Shown: positions 34,545 to 45,263 of the stretch, one piece after another | Layout of the letters: the number at the start of each line of letters is the position of its first letter | Position numbering within the stretch: the stretch's first letter is position 1 | Assembly (NCBI GenBank): GCA_016711295.1 | Contig: JADJTE010000004.1 | Location: forward strand, 1-64,000 | From: Sphingobacteriales bacterium | GTDB lineage: Bacteria; Bacteroidota; Bacteroidia; Chitinophagales; UBA2359 | Length of the DNA stretch: 64,000 nucleotides | Direction: 5' to 3' | Made by a program: the position numbers and the translations under genes | The notes under the pieces: model-generated | Databases searched by the model: none | What the model was told of the DNA's origin: nothing | The model's input: the letters and a program-made list of their open reading frames with translations, nothing else

Positions 34545-35595
34545 ATGATGCCTTCGGTAGCCATAGTTATCCTTAACTGGAACGGACGGCACTATTTAAC
34601 GCAATTTTTGCCCTCCGTATTGGCAAGCAACTACCCCAACTATACGGTTTATGTTGCCGACAATGCTTCCTCAGACAATTCGGTCGAATGGCTACGGAGC
34701 GCATTACCCCGACCAAGTGCGCATCGTACAAAATACCAACAACGTGGGATTTGCCGAGGGCTACAACCAAGCATTGCAGGATATAGAGGCTGATTACTGG
34801 GTGTTGCTCAATTCAGATGTGCAAGTTTCGCCCGATTGGATAGACCCCATCATTGCCCTGATGCACGCGTGCCCCGATATTGCCGCTTGCCAGCCCAAAA
34901 TACGCTGTTTCGACGACCCACAACGCTTAGAACACGCAGGCGCAGCAGGCGGCTGGATAGATGCATTGGGCTATCCGTTTTGTAGAGGACGTATCTTGGA
35001 CGAACGCGAAATTGACAACGGACAATACGACGATACCGGAGAAGTGGCTTGGGCTACAGGTGCTGCTCTATTTATTCGTCCCGAAATATATAAACAATTA
35101 GGTGGCTTCGATAGCAGTTTTTTTGCCCACATGGAAGAAATAGACCTATGCTGGCGCATACGACGCATGGGCTACCGCATCATGACCTGCCCGCAATCGG
35201 TGGTATGGCATGTAGGGGGCGGAACACTCCAAAAAAGCAGCCCTTTCAAAACCTACCTCAACTTTCGCAACAATTGGACAATGCTACTCAAAAACCTACC
35301 TTGGACAGAGGCAATTTGGGTCTTGCCCCTACGCTTATTGCTCGATATCGTAGCCTTATTAGCCTTTGTCGCACAGCGCGACCTAAGCAACGCAAAAGCC
35401 CCGCTGCGTGCCCACGCACATATTTGGCGACGACTGCCCAACACCCTGCGACAACGCCAACAGACAAACTTAGCCATTGCCCAATACCGACAAGCACCCG
35501 ACCGAAGCCATGCACAAGGTTATTATGCGGGTAGCATTGTGTTTGATTTTTTTGCTCGGAAAAAACGGCATTTCAGCCAATTAACCACCATTTAA
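34545..35595 (+). CDS. family 2 glycosyltransferase (frameshifted)
   Basis: About 350 residues. The first piece has the GT2 nucleotide-binding start VAIVILNWNG and VADNASSDNSVEWL; the second continues as AHYPDQVRIVQNTNNVGFAE, VLLNSDVQVSPDW (DxD-like), ACQPKIRC, GAALFIRPEIYKQLGGFD and FFAHMEEIDLCWRIRRMGYR (ED motif), then a C-terminal helical segment. This is the rhamnosyltransferase-like group that builds surface polysaccharides from nucleotide sugars. One base is gained (or two lost) at about 34693. The following gene is only 30 bp away on the same strand but is functionally unrelated. Confidence 0.82.
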
Positions 35596-35624
35596 ATATC
35601 CCAAAACCTATATTTCCAACATTT

Positions 35625-36697
35625 ATGACTACTTATTTTTTGTCTGCTATTATATCTCTCGGCTTATTGCTGGTACAGACCTGCGCACCAAAAGATGCTA
35701 CTGTTGCGCCCAATACCCACAGAACCGACCAAGCCCAAGCCACCGAGAAAGGGCTTATGGCAACGGTAGCTTTTTACAATATCGAAAACCTATACGATAC
35801 CTTAGACGATACCAATACCAAAGACGATGATTTTTTGCCCAATGGCAAATTAGAATGGGACAAGGCACGCTACGAAAAGAAATTGGCTAATATAGCCAAA
35901 GTACTCACGGGTATCGGCAACGGAAAAATGCCCGACATAGTAGGCTTGTGCGAAGTAGAAAACAAATCTGTTTTGCAGGACTTGATACGGCAAGCAGGCG
36001 GCGGTATGGACATTGTGCATTTTGACTCGCCCGACGAACGCGGCGTAGATGTAGCATTGCTCTACCGACCTGATGTACTAAAAGTAATACAAAGTGAAAA
36101 TTTGAAAGTGACCTTTGCCGCTGACCCCTCCGACCGCACCCGTGACGTGTTGTATGTGCGCGGCAGTATCAACGGCGAAGAACTGCATTTATTCGTGAAC
36201 CATTGGTACTATCGCGCCGCGAAGGTCTCGAAAAAAGCGAACCCAAACGCATGGCAGCGGCCAGCGTAGTGCGACAACGCATCGACGCGATTTATGCCCA
36301 AAATGACAAAGCAAAAATCATTATCATGGGCGACCTAAACGACGACCCCAGCAACCGAAGCATTGCCGAAACCCTACAAGCCCTACCGGACAACAAAAAT
36401 GGCAAAGACCAACAGTTGTTTAACCTGACAGCACCCCTCAAAGCTCGCGGCGAAGGCACCTTAGTACACGAAGGCAAATGGAATCTGTTTGACCAACTTA
36501 TCGTGTCGGGAGCCTTGGCGAATAGCAAAAAATCGCTGCGCATCAAGCCGAATAGCACCCAAATCTATAAACAAGATTGGATGTTGTATTACGACAAAAA
36601 GAAGAACGACAAATTCCCAAGCCGCACCTACGGCGGCACCAAATATTACGGCGATTATAGCGACCACCTACCCGTATACCTGCAAGTGGCGTACTAA
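35625..36697 (+). CDS. endonuclease/exonuclease/phosphatase-family lipoprotein (frameshifted)
   Basis: About 357 residues. It has a lipoprotein signal with lipobox LVQTC, then the EEP fold: VAFYNIENLYDT, PDIVGLCEVEN (Mg2+-binding Glu), RGVDVALLYR, HLFVNHW, MGDLNDDPSNRS and DYSDHLPVYL (catalytic His near the end). In Bacteroidetes such secreted proteins often act as phosphatases or DNases, but the substrate is unknown here. The frame changes at about 36200-36208, where NHW is normally followed by PSRRxG; the downstream frame reads SRREGLEKSEPKRMAAA. A one-base loss would explain it. It is unlikely to be a true break because both halves are well conserved. Confidence 0.82.
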
Positions 36698-36847
36698 GTA
36701 GCTTTCCAAGCTACGAGGTTGTGCTATCAAGAGGTTTGCCCAGACCTAGTATGTGTTTGCCAAATTCGCATCTATAGCTTGCGCACCCCCCAACTCTCCG
36801 GCAAAAAAGCGTAGTTGGCGCAGCAGCAATACCAATATCCTACTATC

Positions 36848-37891
36848 ATGCTCAAAATTGACATTCACACACATATCATTCCAGAGCACTTGCCGCGTTT
36901 TGCCGAAAAATTTGGCTATGGCGGCTTTGTTCACCTCGAACACCACAAGCCCTGTTGTGCTCGCATGATGATAGACAACCGCTTTTTTCGCGAGATAGAA
37001 TCGAACTGCTGGGACCCACAGCAGCGCATTCGCGAGTGTGCCGATTGGAACTTGCAAGTACAAGTGCTTTCGACCATACCTGTGATGTTTAATTATTGGG
37101 CAAAACCCTCTGATACCTTAGCTATCGCCCAATTTCTGAACGACCATATAGCAGCTATCGTGGCGCAATATCCCCAACGCTTTGTGGGGCTGGGCACACT
37201 GCCCATGCAAGATGCTACGCTGTCTATCCGCGAATTGGAGCGATGTATGAAAATAGGGTTGCGCGGTATTCAAATAGGTACACATATTAATGGAATAAAC
37301 TTGTCTGAACCCGATGTATTCCCCATTTTTGAAGCTGCCGAAGATTTAGGGGCAGCTATTTTTGTGCATCCTTGGGATATGATAGGCAAAGAGCGCATGT
37401 CGAAATATTGGCTGCCTTGGTTGGTAGGTATGCCCGCCGAAACTGCCTTGGCCATTTGTTCGATGATTTTTGGCGGCGTTTTTGAGCGGTTTCCGCGCTT
37501 GCGCGTAGCTTTTGCCCACGGTGGTGGCTCGTTTCCGTCTACTGTTGGACGCATTGCCCACGGTTTTGAGGTGCGCCCCGACCTATGCGCTGTCGATAAT
37601 AATGTGAATCCACGCGATTATTTAGGCAAATTTTATTTCGATTCGCTCGTGCATGAGCCAAACATGCTCGACTATTTGGTCAATTTGGTAGGTACTCACC
37701 GCGTAGCATTGGGTACAGATTATCCTTTCCCATTGGGCGAACTACACCCCGGTAGCCTCATCGAGTCGATGCCTTATAGCGATAGCCAGAAAGCACAACT
37801 ATTGCACGGCACCGCTTTGGAATGGCTGCACCTCAGCCTACACGATTTTGTGCCCAATGCCGTCGCTTCTCCCATCTTGTCTCAATATTAA
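36848..37891 (+). CDS. ACMSD-type amidohydrolase (aminocarboxymuconate-semialdehyde decarboxylase-like)
   Basis: 347 residues from the ATG at 36848; an upstream TTG extension is unlikely because the ATG begins directly with LKIDIHTHIIPEHLP, the metal-binding HxH. Further landmarks are HPWDM (metal His), AHGGGSFPSTVGR and LGTDYPFPLGE (catalytic Asp). ACMSD decarboxylates 2-amino-3-carboxymuconate semialdehyde in kynurenine breakdown and limits NAD formation from tryptophan. Other decarboxylases of the family look similar, so the substrate is likely but not certain. No other kynurenine-pathway gene is in the window. Confidence 0.82.
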   Translation: MLKIDIHTHIIPEHLPRFAEKFGYGGFVHLEHHKPCCARMMIDNRFFREIESNCWDPQQRIRECADWNLQVQVLSTIPVMFNYWAKPSDTLAIAQFLNDHIAAIVAQYPQRFVGLGTLPMQDATLSIRELERCMKIGLRGIQIGTHINGINLSEPDVFPIFEAAEDLGAAIFVHPWDMIGKERMSKYWLPWLVGMPAETALAICSMIFGGVFERFPRLRVAFAHGGGSFPSTVGRIAHGFEVRPDLCAVDNNVNPRDYLGKFYFDSLVHEPNMLDYLVNLVGTHRVALGTDYPFPLGELHPGSLIESMPYSDSQKAQLLHGTALEWLHLSLHDFVPNAVASPILSQY

Positions 37892-37969
37892 ATCCCTCAA
37901 TTTGCTATACAATTGACAAGCTATGCTAATTGTGCAAGGAGGAACTCTTATCATGCTTGTTAGAAAAAA

Positions 37970-38010
37970 AACGCCGCAGTACGTTGTTATGCCGTACTGC
38001 GGCGTTTAAT
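37970..38010. terminator. bidirectional terminator
   Basis: AACGCCGCAGTACG-ttgttatg-CCGTACTGCGGCGTT, a near-perfect stem with A-run before and T-rich sequence after, between two convergent genes. Confidence 0.8.
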
Positions 38011-38061
38011 AATATTAGAATGTAACAAATATTTTGAGACTCATTCGGTCGAGAGATGGGT

Positions 38062-41000
38062 TTATTCCAACACAATCTTTCGGCTCATTGTGCCTTGCGC
38101 TGTACTCACTTGCACCATATATAAACCGCCTGCGCAATAGCTCATATCAATGGGCAAGGTAGCGGCGGGCTGTGCAGGCGCGATTTTATCGCTGAACACC
38201 ATTCGCCCATTCAGGTCGAATACGGTTACTTGTGCCACTTCGGTCAGGCGAGCTACCGACAATTGCCATTGCCCTTGCGGAACGGGATTCGGCAGCAAGC
38301 GCAGTTGCCAATCGGGTTGTGCGGCTTCGTTGCCAATACCTACTATGCTGATGTTAAATGTCTGCGAGCTATTGTTGTTGAAACAATTATTCGAAGCAGT
38401 GAGCGTAACAGTTTTATTGCCAACACTGCTATATACGTGGTAGGGGTTGGGTTCGGTAGAGGTGGTGCCATCGCCAAAATTCCATGAATAGTTCGTGGCA
38501 TTGAGCGAATTATTGCTGAACGAAACAGCAGAAGCGTTGATTTGATAGCTGAACGAAGCGGAAGGCGTGGTTTGCAGCGATACGTTGATGGGCTGCGAGG
38601 TAGCCGAGCAAGTGCCTTGCGTGACCGTGACGGTATAGCTACCTGCCGTACTTGCAGTCTTATAGCGCGTATTGCCGCCGCCCGACCAAGCGTAGGTCGT
38701 ATAACCCGCTCCTGCGTCTAAGGTCACGCTGCCACCAGAGCAAATTTGGGTAGCTCCTTGTGCTGTGATATTTACCCCAAACCCAACGCAAGCCGTACTT
38801 GGACGCGTGCCTACCGTGTACCATACCGACCATACACCACCCGTAACAATACTGCTCCAACTGCCATTAGGCGTAATTTTGTCGGTGGCTAAGGGTATTT
38901 TGGCAATCATATCAGCACCCGTCCCGTCTACGGTTGTAAAAGTGATAAAATTGTCGTTTTTGGAGTACGAAGGCACACCCGCTACTGTATTAGACGACAA
39001 GATTTCGCTTTGGTCGCCATTGATGATATTGGTGCCATACAGATAAAACGTATTCTGATTGTCGTCTAACACGTCAAAAGCAATGATATAGGGCGAGTTT
39101 TTAGAAAAGACAGCGTTGCCAATGCTAATACCTTCGGGCAGGGACGAGAACAACTTTTGTACTTCGCCATTGGCGGGTTGGTTGGTAGCATTGTCCCATA
39201 CTTGGATAAAATTGATGTCCCAATAGTCGAGGTCATTGCCGCCTGTGTTGTTGATAGCGTTATAGGCATCATACATTACTGTTTCGCCCGAAAAATCCCA
39301 GTCTAAGGCATCGGCATACTTCACGCCTCCCGAAGAAGTGCCCGAATAAGAGGGGTTGTATAAGTTGAACGAATATAATTGCCCGCTCGTTATATGATAG
39401 ACATATAGCGTATGTCCGGTAGTGCTATTATCTACTAAGGCGAGTTTAGTGCCATCGCGCGATACAGCTACATTTACCCAAGTGTTGTCGGTTGTCCATT
39501 GTTCTACTTGCGGATTGGTAGTATTAAGGGTGGTGCTATACACATTGCCATCAGAAGCTACCAAAAAAGCGATGCTACCGTTGTCAGATATAGAGGCGTT
39601 GTTAATCAATTGTCCGTCTATTAATTCTTCAAACGTAACGGGCGTTCCGGTCGTTACGACATAGCTCTTTTGCTCGTCAGGGGCATATACATATAAGTAG
39701 TCGGTGCCATTGACGGGCGGATAGTCGTCGTTGCTACTTGTGCCGCCGCTGCCGCCTGTACCGTTATTGCCAGAGGTTGCCGCCATAAATCTGTACGCCA
39801 TCAAAGGCATTGCGAGCAGACTGCGCTTCGTAGGACGAAGCCCCGTATATGTCGGTAGCGGCTTGTATGACGGCGATTCGGCAGTCTATGAATTGCGAAT
39901 TATTGGTCAGGTATTGTGTTAGGGCGCGGTAATAAACGCGCTCGGCTTTATCTTTGTGACAGCAGTAGCGTACAGATAGAAGGCTTTGTTGGGAATGCCG
40001 CTATTGATATGTACGCCGCCGTTGTCTTGGTTAGAACTCAAATTTTGGTATTCGCTCATGTTTTCGGGCTGCCAATAAAACGTACTGGGCGAGCTGGCTC
40101 CGTTGTGCGGATTAGACATACTGCGCAAGGCTCCGCTTGGTATAACGGCATTATTGATGATGTCTTCGCCCACGAGCCAATCGTCTCGGTCTATCATACA
40201 GCCGAAAATATCGGCAAAACTCTCGTTTAGCGCGCCCGACTGCCCCATATATTCTAAGCCACCTGCGCCGTTATTTTCTATTACGCCATGCGTCATTTCG
40301 TGTCCCGCTACATCAAGCCCTGCGGCTAAGGGGCGGTCGCATAGTTGGTTGCCATTGCCATAAGCCATCAATTGCCCATTCCAGAAAGCATTATCCATTT
40401 GCGTGCCGTCGTCTTCGGTCACATTGATAACTGATATAATAGTGCCACCTTGTCCGTTGAGTGAATTGCGATTGTGGGTATTGCGAAAATACTCATATGC
40501 AAGACCGCCATTGTGCATAGCCGATGCCGATTTAGGCGAATTCCAGACGTTATTGGGCGATGTTACATGCGTTACGTTATCAAGGGCGGTATTGTTAGAA
40601 TTGATGCACAAATAGCCCCTACTGGGTTGTCGGGTAGGTCAGACATGCCGCCATTGAACATCGGGCGCGAGCCGTCTATCATATAATAAGTACTCCCTAC
40701 TTGATAGGTGGGTATGTTGCGCGGCTGCCCGTTGAGGTCGGTGACGGTTGCGCTGCTGGGACCGTCGCTACATGTATGGTTATAATGATACAGAACCGCA
40801 CCGTTGTGGGCATTGATAAAATAGACCCAACGCTCCAAAAAATTGGGGCGTATGGTGAGTTGATACGCCAAGACGGGTATTTGCTGCGGGTCGTCGGGCA
40901 GGTGGCTCAACACTAATTGGCAGTCGGGCTGGTCGTACTGTAGTATTTGCCGCTCGAAATCGCTGAGGGGGCGTAGCACGGTTTGTTGCGCCAAGTGGGC

Positions 41001-41712
41001 GAGGGCGGTATTCGTGGCGGTTTCGGGTGTAAAATAGGGTAGGGTACTGATGTTTTGGGGTGTAGCTTGGTAGCGTCCGTTGATGACCAATTCGCTCGAA
41101 GCGGTATAATGCAAAAATAATTGGCTGCCTTGCAGCGGAACACCCTCGTATATTTGCTGTAATTTGACATGCGTAATGCCCAAATCGTCGGTTTCGGTAG
41201 CGATTAGCCTAAATTCGTCTTTGGGCTTTTCGATATGCAGCAAGCAGTGTTGTGCCTCTAAAATGTCCATATAATTGCCCTCGACACCTTTGGCGGGTGC
41301 TACAAAAGCATTGGGTTTGTCGCTCGTAAGGCGCACATATATGGGCGTGGGGCTGCTCGATTTAGGGTCGTAATCGATGCTCATTATGCGATAATCGGCA
41401 TTGGCGGAAGTAGCAGCGGTAGAGTGCCGAAAACTACCCATCAACGAACCGTCAGAGTGGCTGTTTGTAGTCGGGAATAGGGATTTGCCACTTCCTTTGT
41501 GTGGGCTATTGTCGACGTGTTGGACAGGAACATCGCGCCCGCGCAGGCGTATTGTCTGCCGTTTTTCGGGGCTATTGGCAACTGCATTGGCGATGCGGTT
41601 TCAGGGTTTTTCCGCTTTTGAGCGGTGTATTTGTCGTTGGCACTTGGGCAAATAGATTGCTTCCTGTATATACCAACAGCAATAAGCATAGGTAAAGTAA
41701 TGGGTATTTCAT
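38062..41712 (-). CDS. secreted M4 (thermolysin-like) metalloprotease with propeller, PKD domain and T9SS tail (frameshifted)
   Basis: One gene of about 1,215 codons read across four frame changes (about 41596, 40600, 39920 and 39800). The start at 41712 opens with a signal peptide, MKYPLLYLCLLLLVYTGSNL. An N-terminal FTP/propeptide region (about 41450-40640) follows, then the M4 catalytic domain with HEMTHGVIE (HExxH zinc site) and GALNESFADIFG (third zinc ligand Glu). The C-terminal half holds a PD40-like propeller (ASISDNGSIAFLVASDG, VAVSRDGTKLALVD), a PKD domain with NFGDGTTSTEPNPYHVYS, and a T9SS type A sorting domain (LRLLPNPVPQGQW to MSRKIVLE). It should degrade external proteins. Several breaks in an otherwise coherent gene suggest sequence error rather than four decay events. 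Confidence 0.82.
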
Positions 41713-41726
41713 AATAGGTAATATGG

Positions 41727-41852
41727 CGTAACTATTTGTGAGACAGAATTTTATGTATGCAATATTTATTCAATAATCCTTGCTATCGTTGCATTTTGCC
41801 CCAAGATAGCCATTCTTTTGGTAACTTACCCCTAAAAGGACAAATAGTTACG
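41727..41852. repeat. MITE-like element (copy 3)
   Basis: 126 bp bounded by a perfect 13-bp inverted pair, CGTAACTATTTGT and ACAAATAGTTACG. ATATG occurs near both ends just outside (ATATGG left, ATATGA right), possibly a target-site duplication. It lies just upstream of the M4 protease start, so it may have landed in the promoter region. The interior differs from the other copies. Confidence 0.65.
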
Positions 41853-41928
41853 ATATGATTAGAGTACCCACAATTTTACATTGATGGGGTCAAAATTGGG
41901 ATGGTTCTTAGGCGGGGAATGTCTAATA

Positions 41929-43230
41929 CTATCCATTACTGTTCATCAAGTCTTCTATTTCTTCGGCGGTCAGGGGTATGTCTGCCATGAGGTCTATGGG
42001 GTCGTTATGAGTAACGAGTACATCATTTTCGAGGCGTATGCCGATGCCTTCTTCGGGTATATAGATACCGGGTTCGCAGGTAAATACCATACCTGCTTCG
42101 ATGGGGCGGTGGCGGTGTCCTACGTCGTGCACGTCTAAGCCCAAGAAATGTGAGGTGCCGTGTGGGAAGTATTTTTTATAGAGTGGCATTTTTTTCGGGT
42201 CTTGTGCGGCTATGTCGGCGGCATTGAGCAAGCCCAATCCTACGAGTTCGCTTTGCATAGCCAAGCCTACTTCGCGGTGGTATTCGTCGAGCAAAGTGCC
42301 GGGACGCAGTAAGTTGGTTGCGAAACGCATTACGCGCAAAACGGCATTATATACGGCGCGTTGTCGGTCGGTAAAACGCCCATTGACGGGTATGGTGCGC
42401 GTTAGGTCGGCGGCATAATTGGCATATTCTGCCCCGAAATCCATGAGTATCAAATCGCCGTCTTTACAGGGTTGGTTATTATTGACGTAGTGCAAGACAC
42501 AAGCATTTTTGCCCGATGCGATAATGGAGCTATACGCCGGACCGGTAGCGCGGTTGCGCACGAACTCGTGCAAGATTTCGGCTTCTATTTCATATTCGGC
42601 CACACCCGGTCGCACAAAACGCAATATCCGCCTAAATGCTTTGTCGGTAATAGCAATGGCTTGTCGGATTTGGGCAATTTCCAAATCCGATTTGATAGCG
42701 CGCAATTGGTGCATCAAGGGCGCGAGGCGACCCCATTGGTGAAGCGGAAATTGGCTGCGCAAGCGTTGGGCAAAGCGTAGGTCGCGGTCGGCTACGTCGC
42801 TTGCCATACGACCGTGTTCGTTCAGGTTGAGGTAGCATGTTTTTGCCAGATACATCAAATTGGGCAATAGGCTGTCGAAACTGTCTGTCCATTTGACATT
42901 CTGAATGCCCGATGCAGCGCGGGCTTCTTCTTCGGTGTATTTGTGTCCTTCCCAAACGGCGATATATTCGTTAGTACGTCGTACAAACAGGATTTCGCGT
43001 TGTTCGGGTTCGGGGTGGTCGGGAAACAGCACCAATACGGTTTGTTCTTGGTCGATACCCGTGAGCCAAAACAAATCGGAGTTTTGTCGAAACGGGAAAA
43101 ATCCATCGGCACTGCGCGGCATTTCGTCGTTGGCATGTAAGATGGCGATGCTATGGGGCGGCAGTTGTGCCACTAAGCGTTTTCGGTTGGCAATAAACAA
43201 TTCGGCGTTTATGGCATCATATTTTTTCAT
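41929..43230 (-). CDS. pepP: Xaa-Pro aminopeptidase, M24B family
   Basis: 433 residues. An N-terminal creatinase-like domain (YDAINAELFIANRKRL) is followed by the pita-bread catalytic domain with two-metal ligands: LMDFGAEYANYAADLTRT (Asp, Asp), HGTSHFLGLDVHDVG (His), CEPGIYIPEEGIG (Glu) and RLENDVLVT (Glu). It removes the N-terminal residue preceding Pro from peptides in the cytoplasm. The length matches the PepP group. A single ORF without breaks. The neighbouring 'asparagine synthetase B'-type gene is upstream on the same strand with 91 bp between. Confidence 0.9.
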   Translation of the reverse strand: MKKYDAINAELFIANRKRLVAQLPPHSIAILHANDEMPRSADGFFPFRQNSDLFWLTGIDQEQTVLVLFPDHPEPEQREILFVRRTNEYIAVWEGHKYTEEEARAASGIQNVKWTDSFDSLLPNLMYLAKTCYLNLNEHGRMASDVADRDLRFAQRLRSQFPLHQWGRLAPLMHQLRAIKSDLEIAQIRQAIAITDKAFRRILRFVRPGVAEYEIEAEILHEFVRNRATGPAYSSIIASGKNACVLHYVNNNQPCKDGDLILMDFGAEYANYAADLTRTIPVNGRFTDRQRAVYNAVLRVMRFATNLLRPGTLLDEYHREVGLAMQSELVGLGLLNAADIAAQDPKKMPLYKKYFPHGTSHFLGLDVHDVGHRHRPIEAGMVFTCEPGIYIPEEGIGIRLENDVLVTHNDPIDLMADIPLTAEEIEDLMNSNG

Positions 43231-43321
43231 CGGTGATAGATGGTTGGTTGTTTAGTGGTAGAGAATGGGAAGTAGTTGCCCATGCGGTTAGCGCAGTTTT
43301 GGCAGTACCCAATGGCTTGGG

Positions 43322-44596
43322 CTATGTTTTTTGGTGCTTTTTGCGTGCGGCAGGAAACAGCACATTGTTTAGAATAAGGCGGTAGCCCGGCGAATTGGGG
43401 TGCAGCGATAGGTCAGTTTCGGGTTCGCCCACAAAGTGTTGGTAGTCTTCGGGGTCGTGTCCGCCGTAAAATGTCCAGAATCCCTTGCCCAAATCGCCAT
43501 GTATATAGCGGGCTTCATTAGCAGGTTTATTTTCGCCCATTACTAATACATCTTTTTTGATTACCTTTTGTTAAATGCTGTTGTTTGGCCCCATAAAACC
43601 CTTGACCACATCGGTATGGTCTTGGGTTAGCATAGAGGGCAGGGTCCCATTTGGCAGAAAATTCAAAGAGGGTAAAATAATCTTTGTCTTGGGTAATGGG
43701 GCGTTTTTGGGCGGGCATATCTATATTAGAAAATTCGTATTCTGTTGGGCTGCGGATAATAGAAAAATTTTCAAATGCCAGACATTGATGAAAATCGAGT
43801 TTGGATTGTGCATTGGGGTCGGCGCTGTCGTGGTCAAACACGGCTTCGCAAATATCGACACCTGCGGCGGATAGGGAGATGTCGTAGCTATCGGTAGCCG
43901 AACACATAGCAAACATAAATCCGCCGCCTGCTACATATTCTTTGATTTTTTGGGCTACTGCCAGTTTCATCTGCGATACTTTATTGAAACCTAATTCTTT
44001 GGCTTTTTTTTTTTCCTCGTAGGCTACTTGGTCTATATACCATTGTTGGCGGCCATACGAAGCATAAAATTTGCCGTATGGTCCTGTAAAATCTTCGTGG
44101 TGTAGGTGTAGCCAATCATATTCGGTGAGTTTGTCTTTCAAGACTTCTTCGTCGTAGAGTGCGTCGAAGGGTATTTCAGCATATTCGAGCACGAGTGTCA
44201 CGGCATCGTCCCAAGGCAATTCGGGGTGGTGGGGTTTTTCTTTGGGCGTATAAACGGCAATTTTGGGTGCTTTTTCGAGTTTTACTACGTCCATATTTAC
44301 TTCGGGGTCGGCAATTTTTTGTATTACTTGGTTATATTGCCCATCTGCCAATACGGTATAGCTCACGCCGCGTATTCGACATTCGGCTTCTAAGGGGGCG
44401 GCGTATGGCACAGCAAAGCTGCCGCCTTTATAATTCAGCAACCAATCGACATTTACGCCTGCTGCTAAGCATTTATAAGCAACGCCATAGGCTTTGAGGT
44501 GGTTTTTTTGGGTTTCGTCCATCTGCAAAGCAGGTAGGAGGCTTGGACTTGTAGAGCAGATGCCAATAAAATGGCGCAAAAAAGTGGTTTTAGCAT
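43322..44596 (-). CDS. secreted protein of the Bacteroidetes 'asparagine synthetase B' annotation group (frameshifted)
   Basis: About 425 codons. A signal peptide, MLKPLFCAILLASALQVQA, starts at 44596; the frame then shifts at about 44530 into ALQMDETQKNHLKAYG, and again near 43565 into VLVMGENKPANEARYIHGDL and GGHDPEDYQH. The middle (DDAVTLVLEYAEIPFDALYD, DWLHLHHEDFTGPYGKFY, GGGFMFAMCSATDSYDISLS) resembles a Rossmann-like glutamine-amidotransferase/ThuA-type fold. I recognise the family from databases, where it is often labelled asparagine synthetase B, but it lacks the Ntn-Cys and ATP-binding parts of a real AsnB, so I do not adopt that function. Role unknown, probably extracytoplasmic. Confidence 0.65.
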
Positions 44597-44622
44597 GTTT
44601 TTATGTTGGATATATAAAAATA

Positions 44623-44790
44623 GATAACTATTTAGGGTATAGGGTTTTGGGTATGGGTTTTGGGTATAGGGTTTTGGGTATGGGGTTTTGGGTATGGGGT
44701 TTTGGGCATGGGGTAATGAGCAATACTTATCTAATAATGCCTGACATAGCTGCATATTCGATTAGTTCCTCCTACAAGGCTATAAATAGC
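44623..44790. repeat. MITE-like element with minisatellite (copy 4)
   Basis: The left end is GATAACTATTTAGGG; the interior after the minisatellite (TTATCTAATAATGCCTGACAT, TATTCGATTAG) matches the reverse complement of copy 2. The right end is less clear: TATAAATAGCAAA near 44781 could be a degraded CTAAATAGTTAC. It sits directly in front of the 'asparagine synthetase B'-type gene. Confidence 0.5.
44631..44712. repeat. minisatellite of about 14-bp units
   Basis: About six head-to-tail copies of a unit like GGGTATGGGGTTTT, with variants (GGGTATAGGG, GGGCATGGGG). Copies 2 and 5 of the element have a single unit at the same place (GGGTATAGGGTTTTGGG; GGGTATGGGGTTTGGGG), so the array probably arose by local expansion. 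G-runs allow a G-quadruplex to be considered. Confidence 0.75.
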
Positions 44791-45263
44791 AAATAATGAA
44801 AAAAACTAAGATGAATATAGCAATGCTATACCAATTTATCTATACAGCAATGACACTAACCGCAGCACCTACTTGCTTGCTTAGGGCGCGTATTGCCCTA
44901 TGCGGCTGGCGAGGTGGTGCGGGTTAGTAGAAATGTTTCGACAAAGTTACACATTTATTCGCGGATAGGGCGAAATTTAACGTTTTTTTGGCTTGGTCTT
45001 AGAAGCGAAGTCCGAGCGCAGATACGGCATTAGTGGCGCGGCTGTTTAGACTTACATCGGGTGCGCACCAAGGCGAGGTGTTTGCGGTTATTTTGTGCCA
45101 TACAAGGCTAAACTTTTTCTGACGACGGAACTTAGACTTGGCGAGATTAGTCGGTTTGTTCCAATGTATGTGGCTTAAGTATGACTCCTTACCTCCCGCC
45201 GAAGTTTAACAAAGCCCATAATAACGAGGTATGCGGGCATATTTTTGGGTGGGGTGCGCCGTT
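44791..45263 (-). pseudogene. possible remnant of a formylglycine-generating-enzyme/sulfatase-modifying-factor domain
   Basis: The interval has no intact gene. On the minus strand, 45070-44999 translates as CAPDVSLNSRATNAVSALGLRF with a stop after it. The ending R-x-TN-x-x-x-x-LG(F/L)R(F/V) is typical of the SUMF1/FGE sulfatase-modifying domain. A GGG-rich stretch about 60 codons earlier would fit the RGGS block but is out of frame. This may be a 3' fragment of a lost gene or a broken sequence; identification is weak. The left part (44791-44998) shows nothing. Confidence 0.25.

Noticed and set aside
43322..44596. Functional asparagine synthetase (asnB)
   Set aside because: The glutaminase Cys2 and the ATP-pyrophosphatase SGGxDS motif are absent; the common database label appears to be a transfer error.
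44631..44712. Short tandem repeat as a possible CRISPR array
   Set aside because: Units are about 14 bp without unique spacers, and no cas genes are present.
44465..44755. 96-codon frame covering the minisatellite and the signal peptide of the 'asparagine synthetase B'-type protein
   Set aside because: Its N-terminal half only translates the tandem repeat, and its C-terminal half is the signal peptide read past a frameshift; the real start is 44596.
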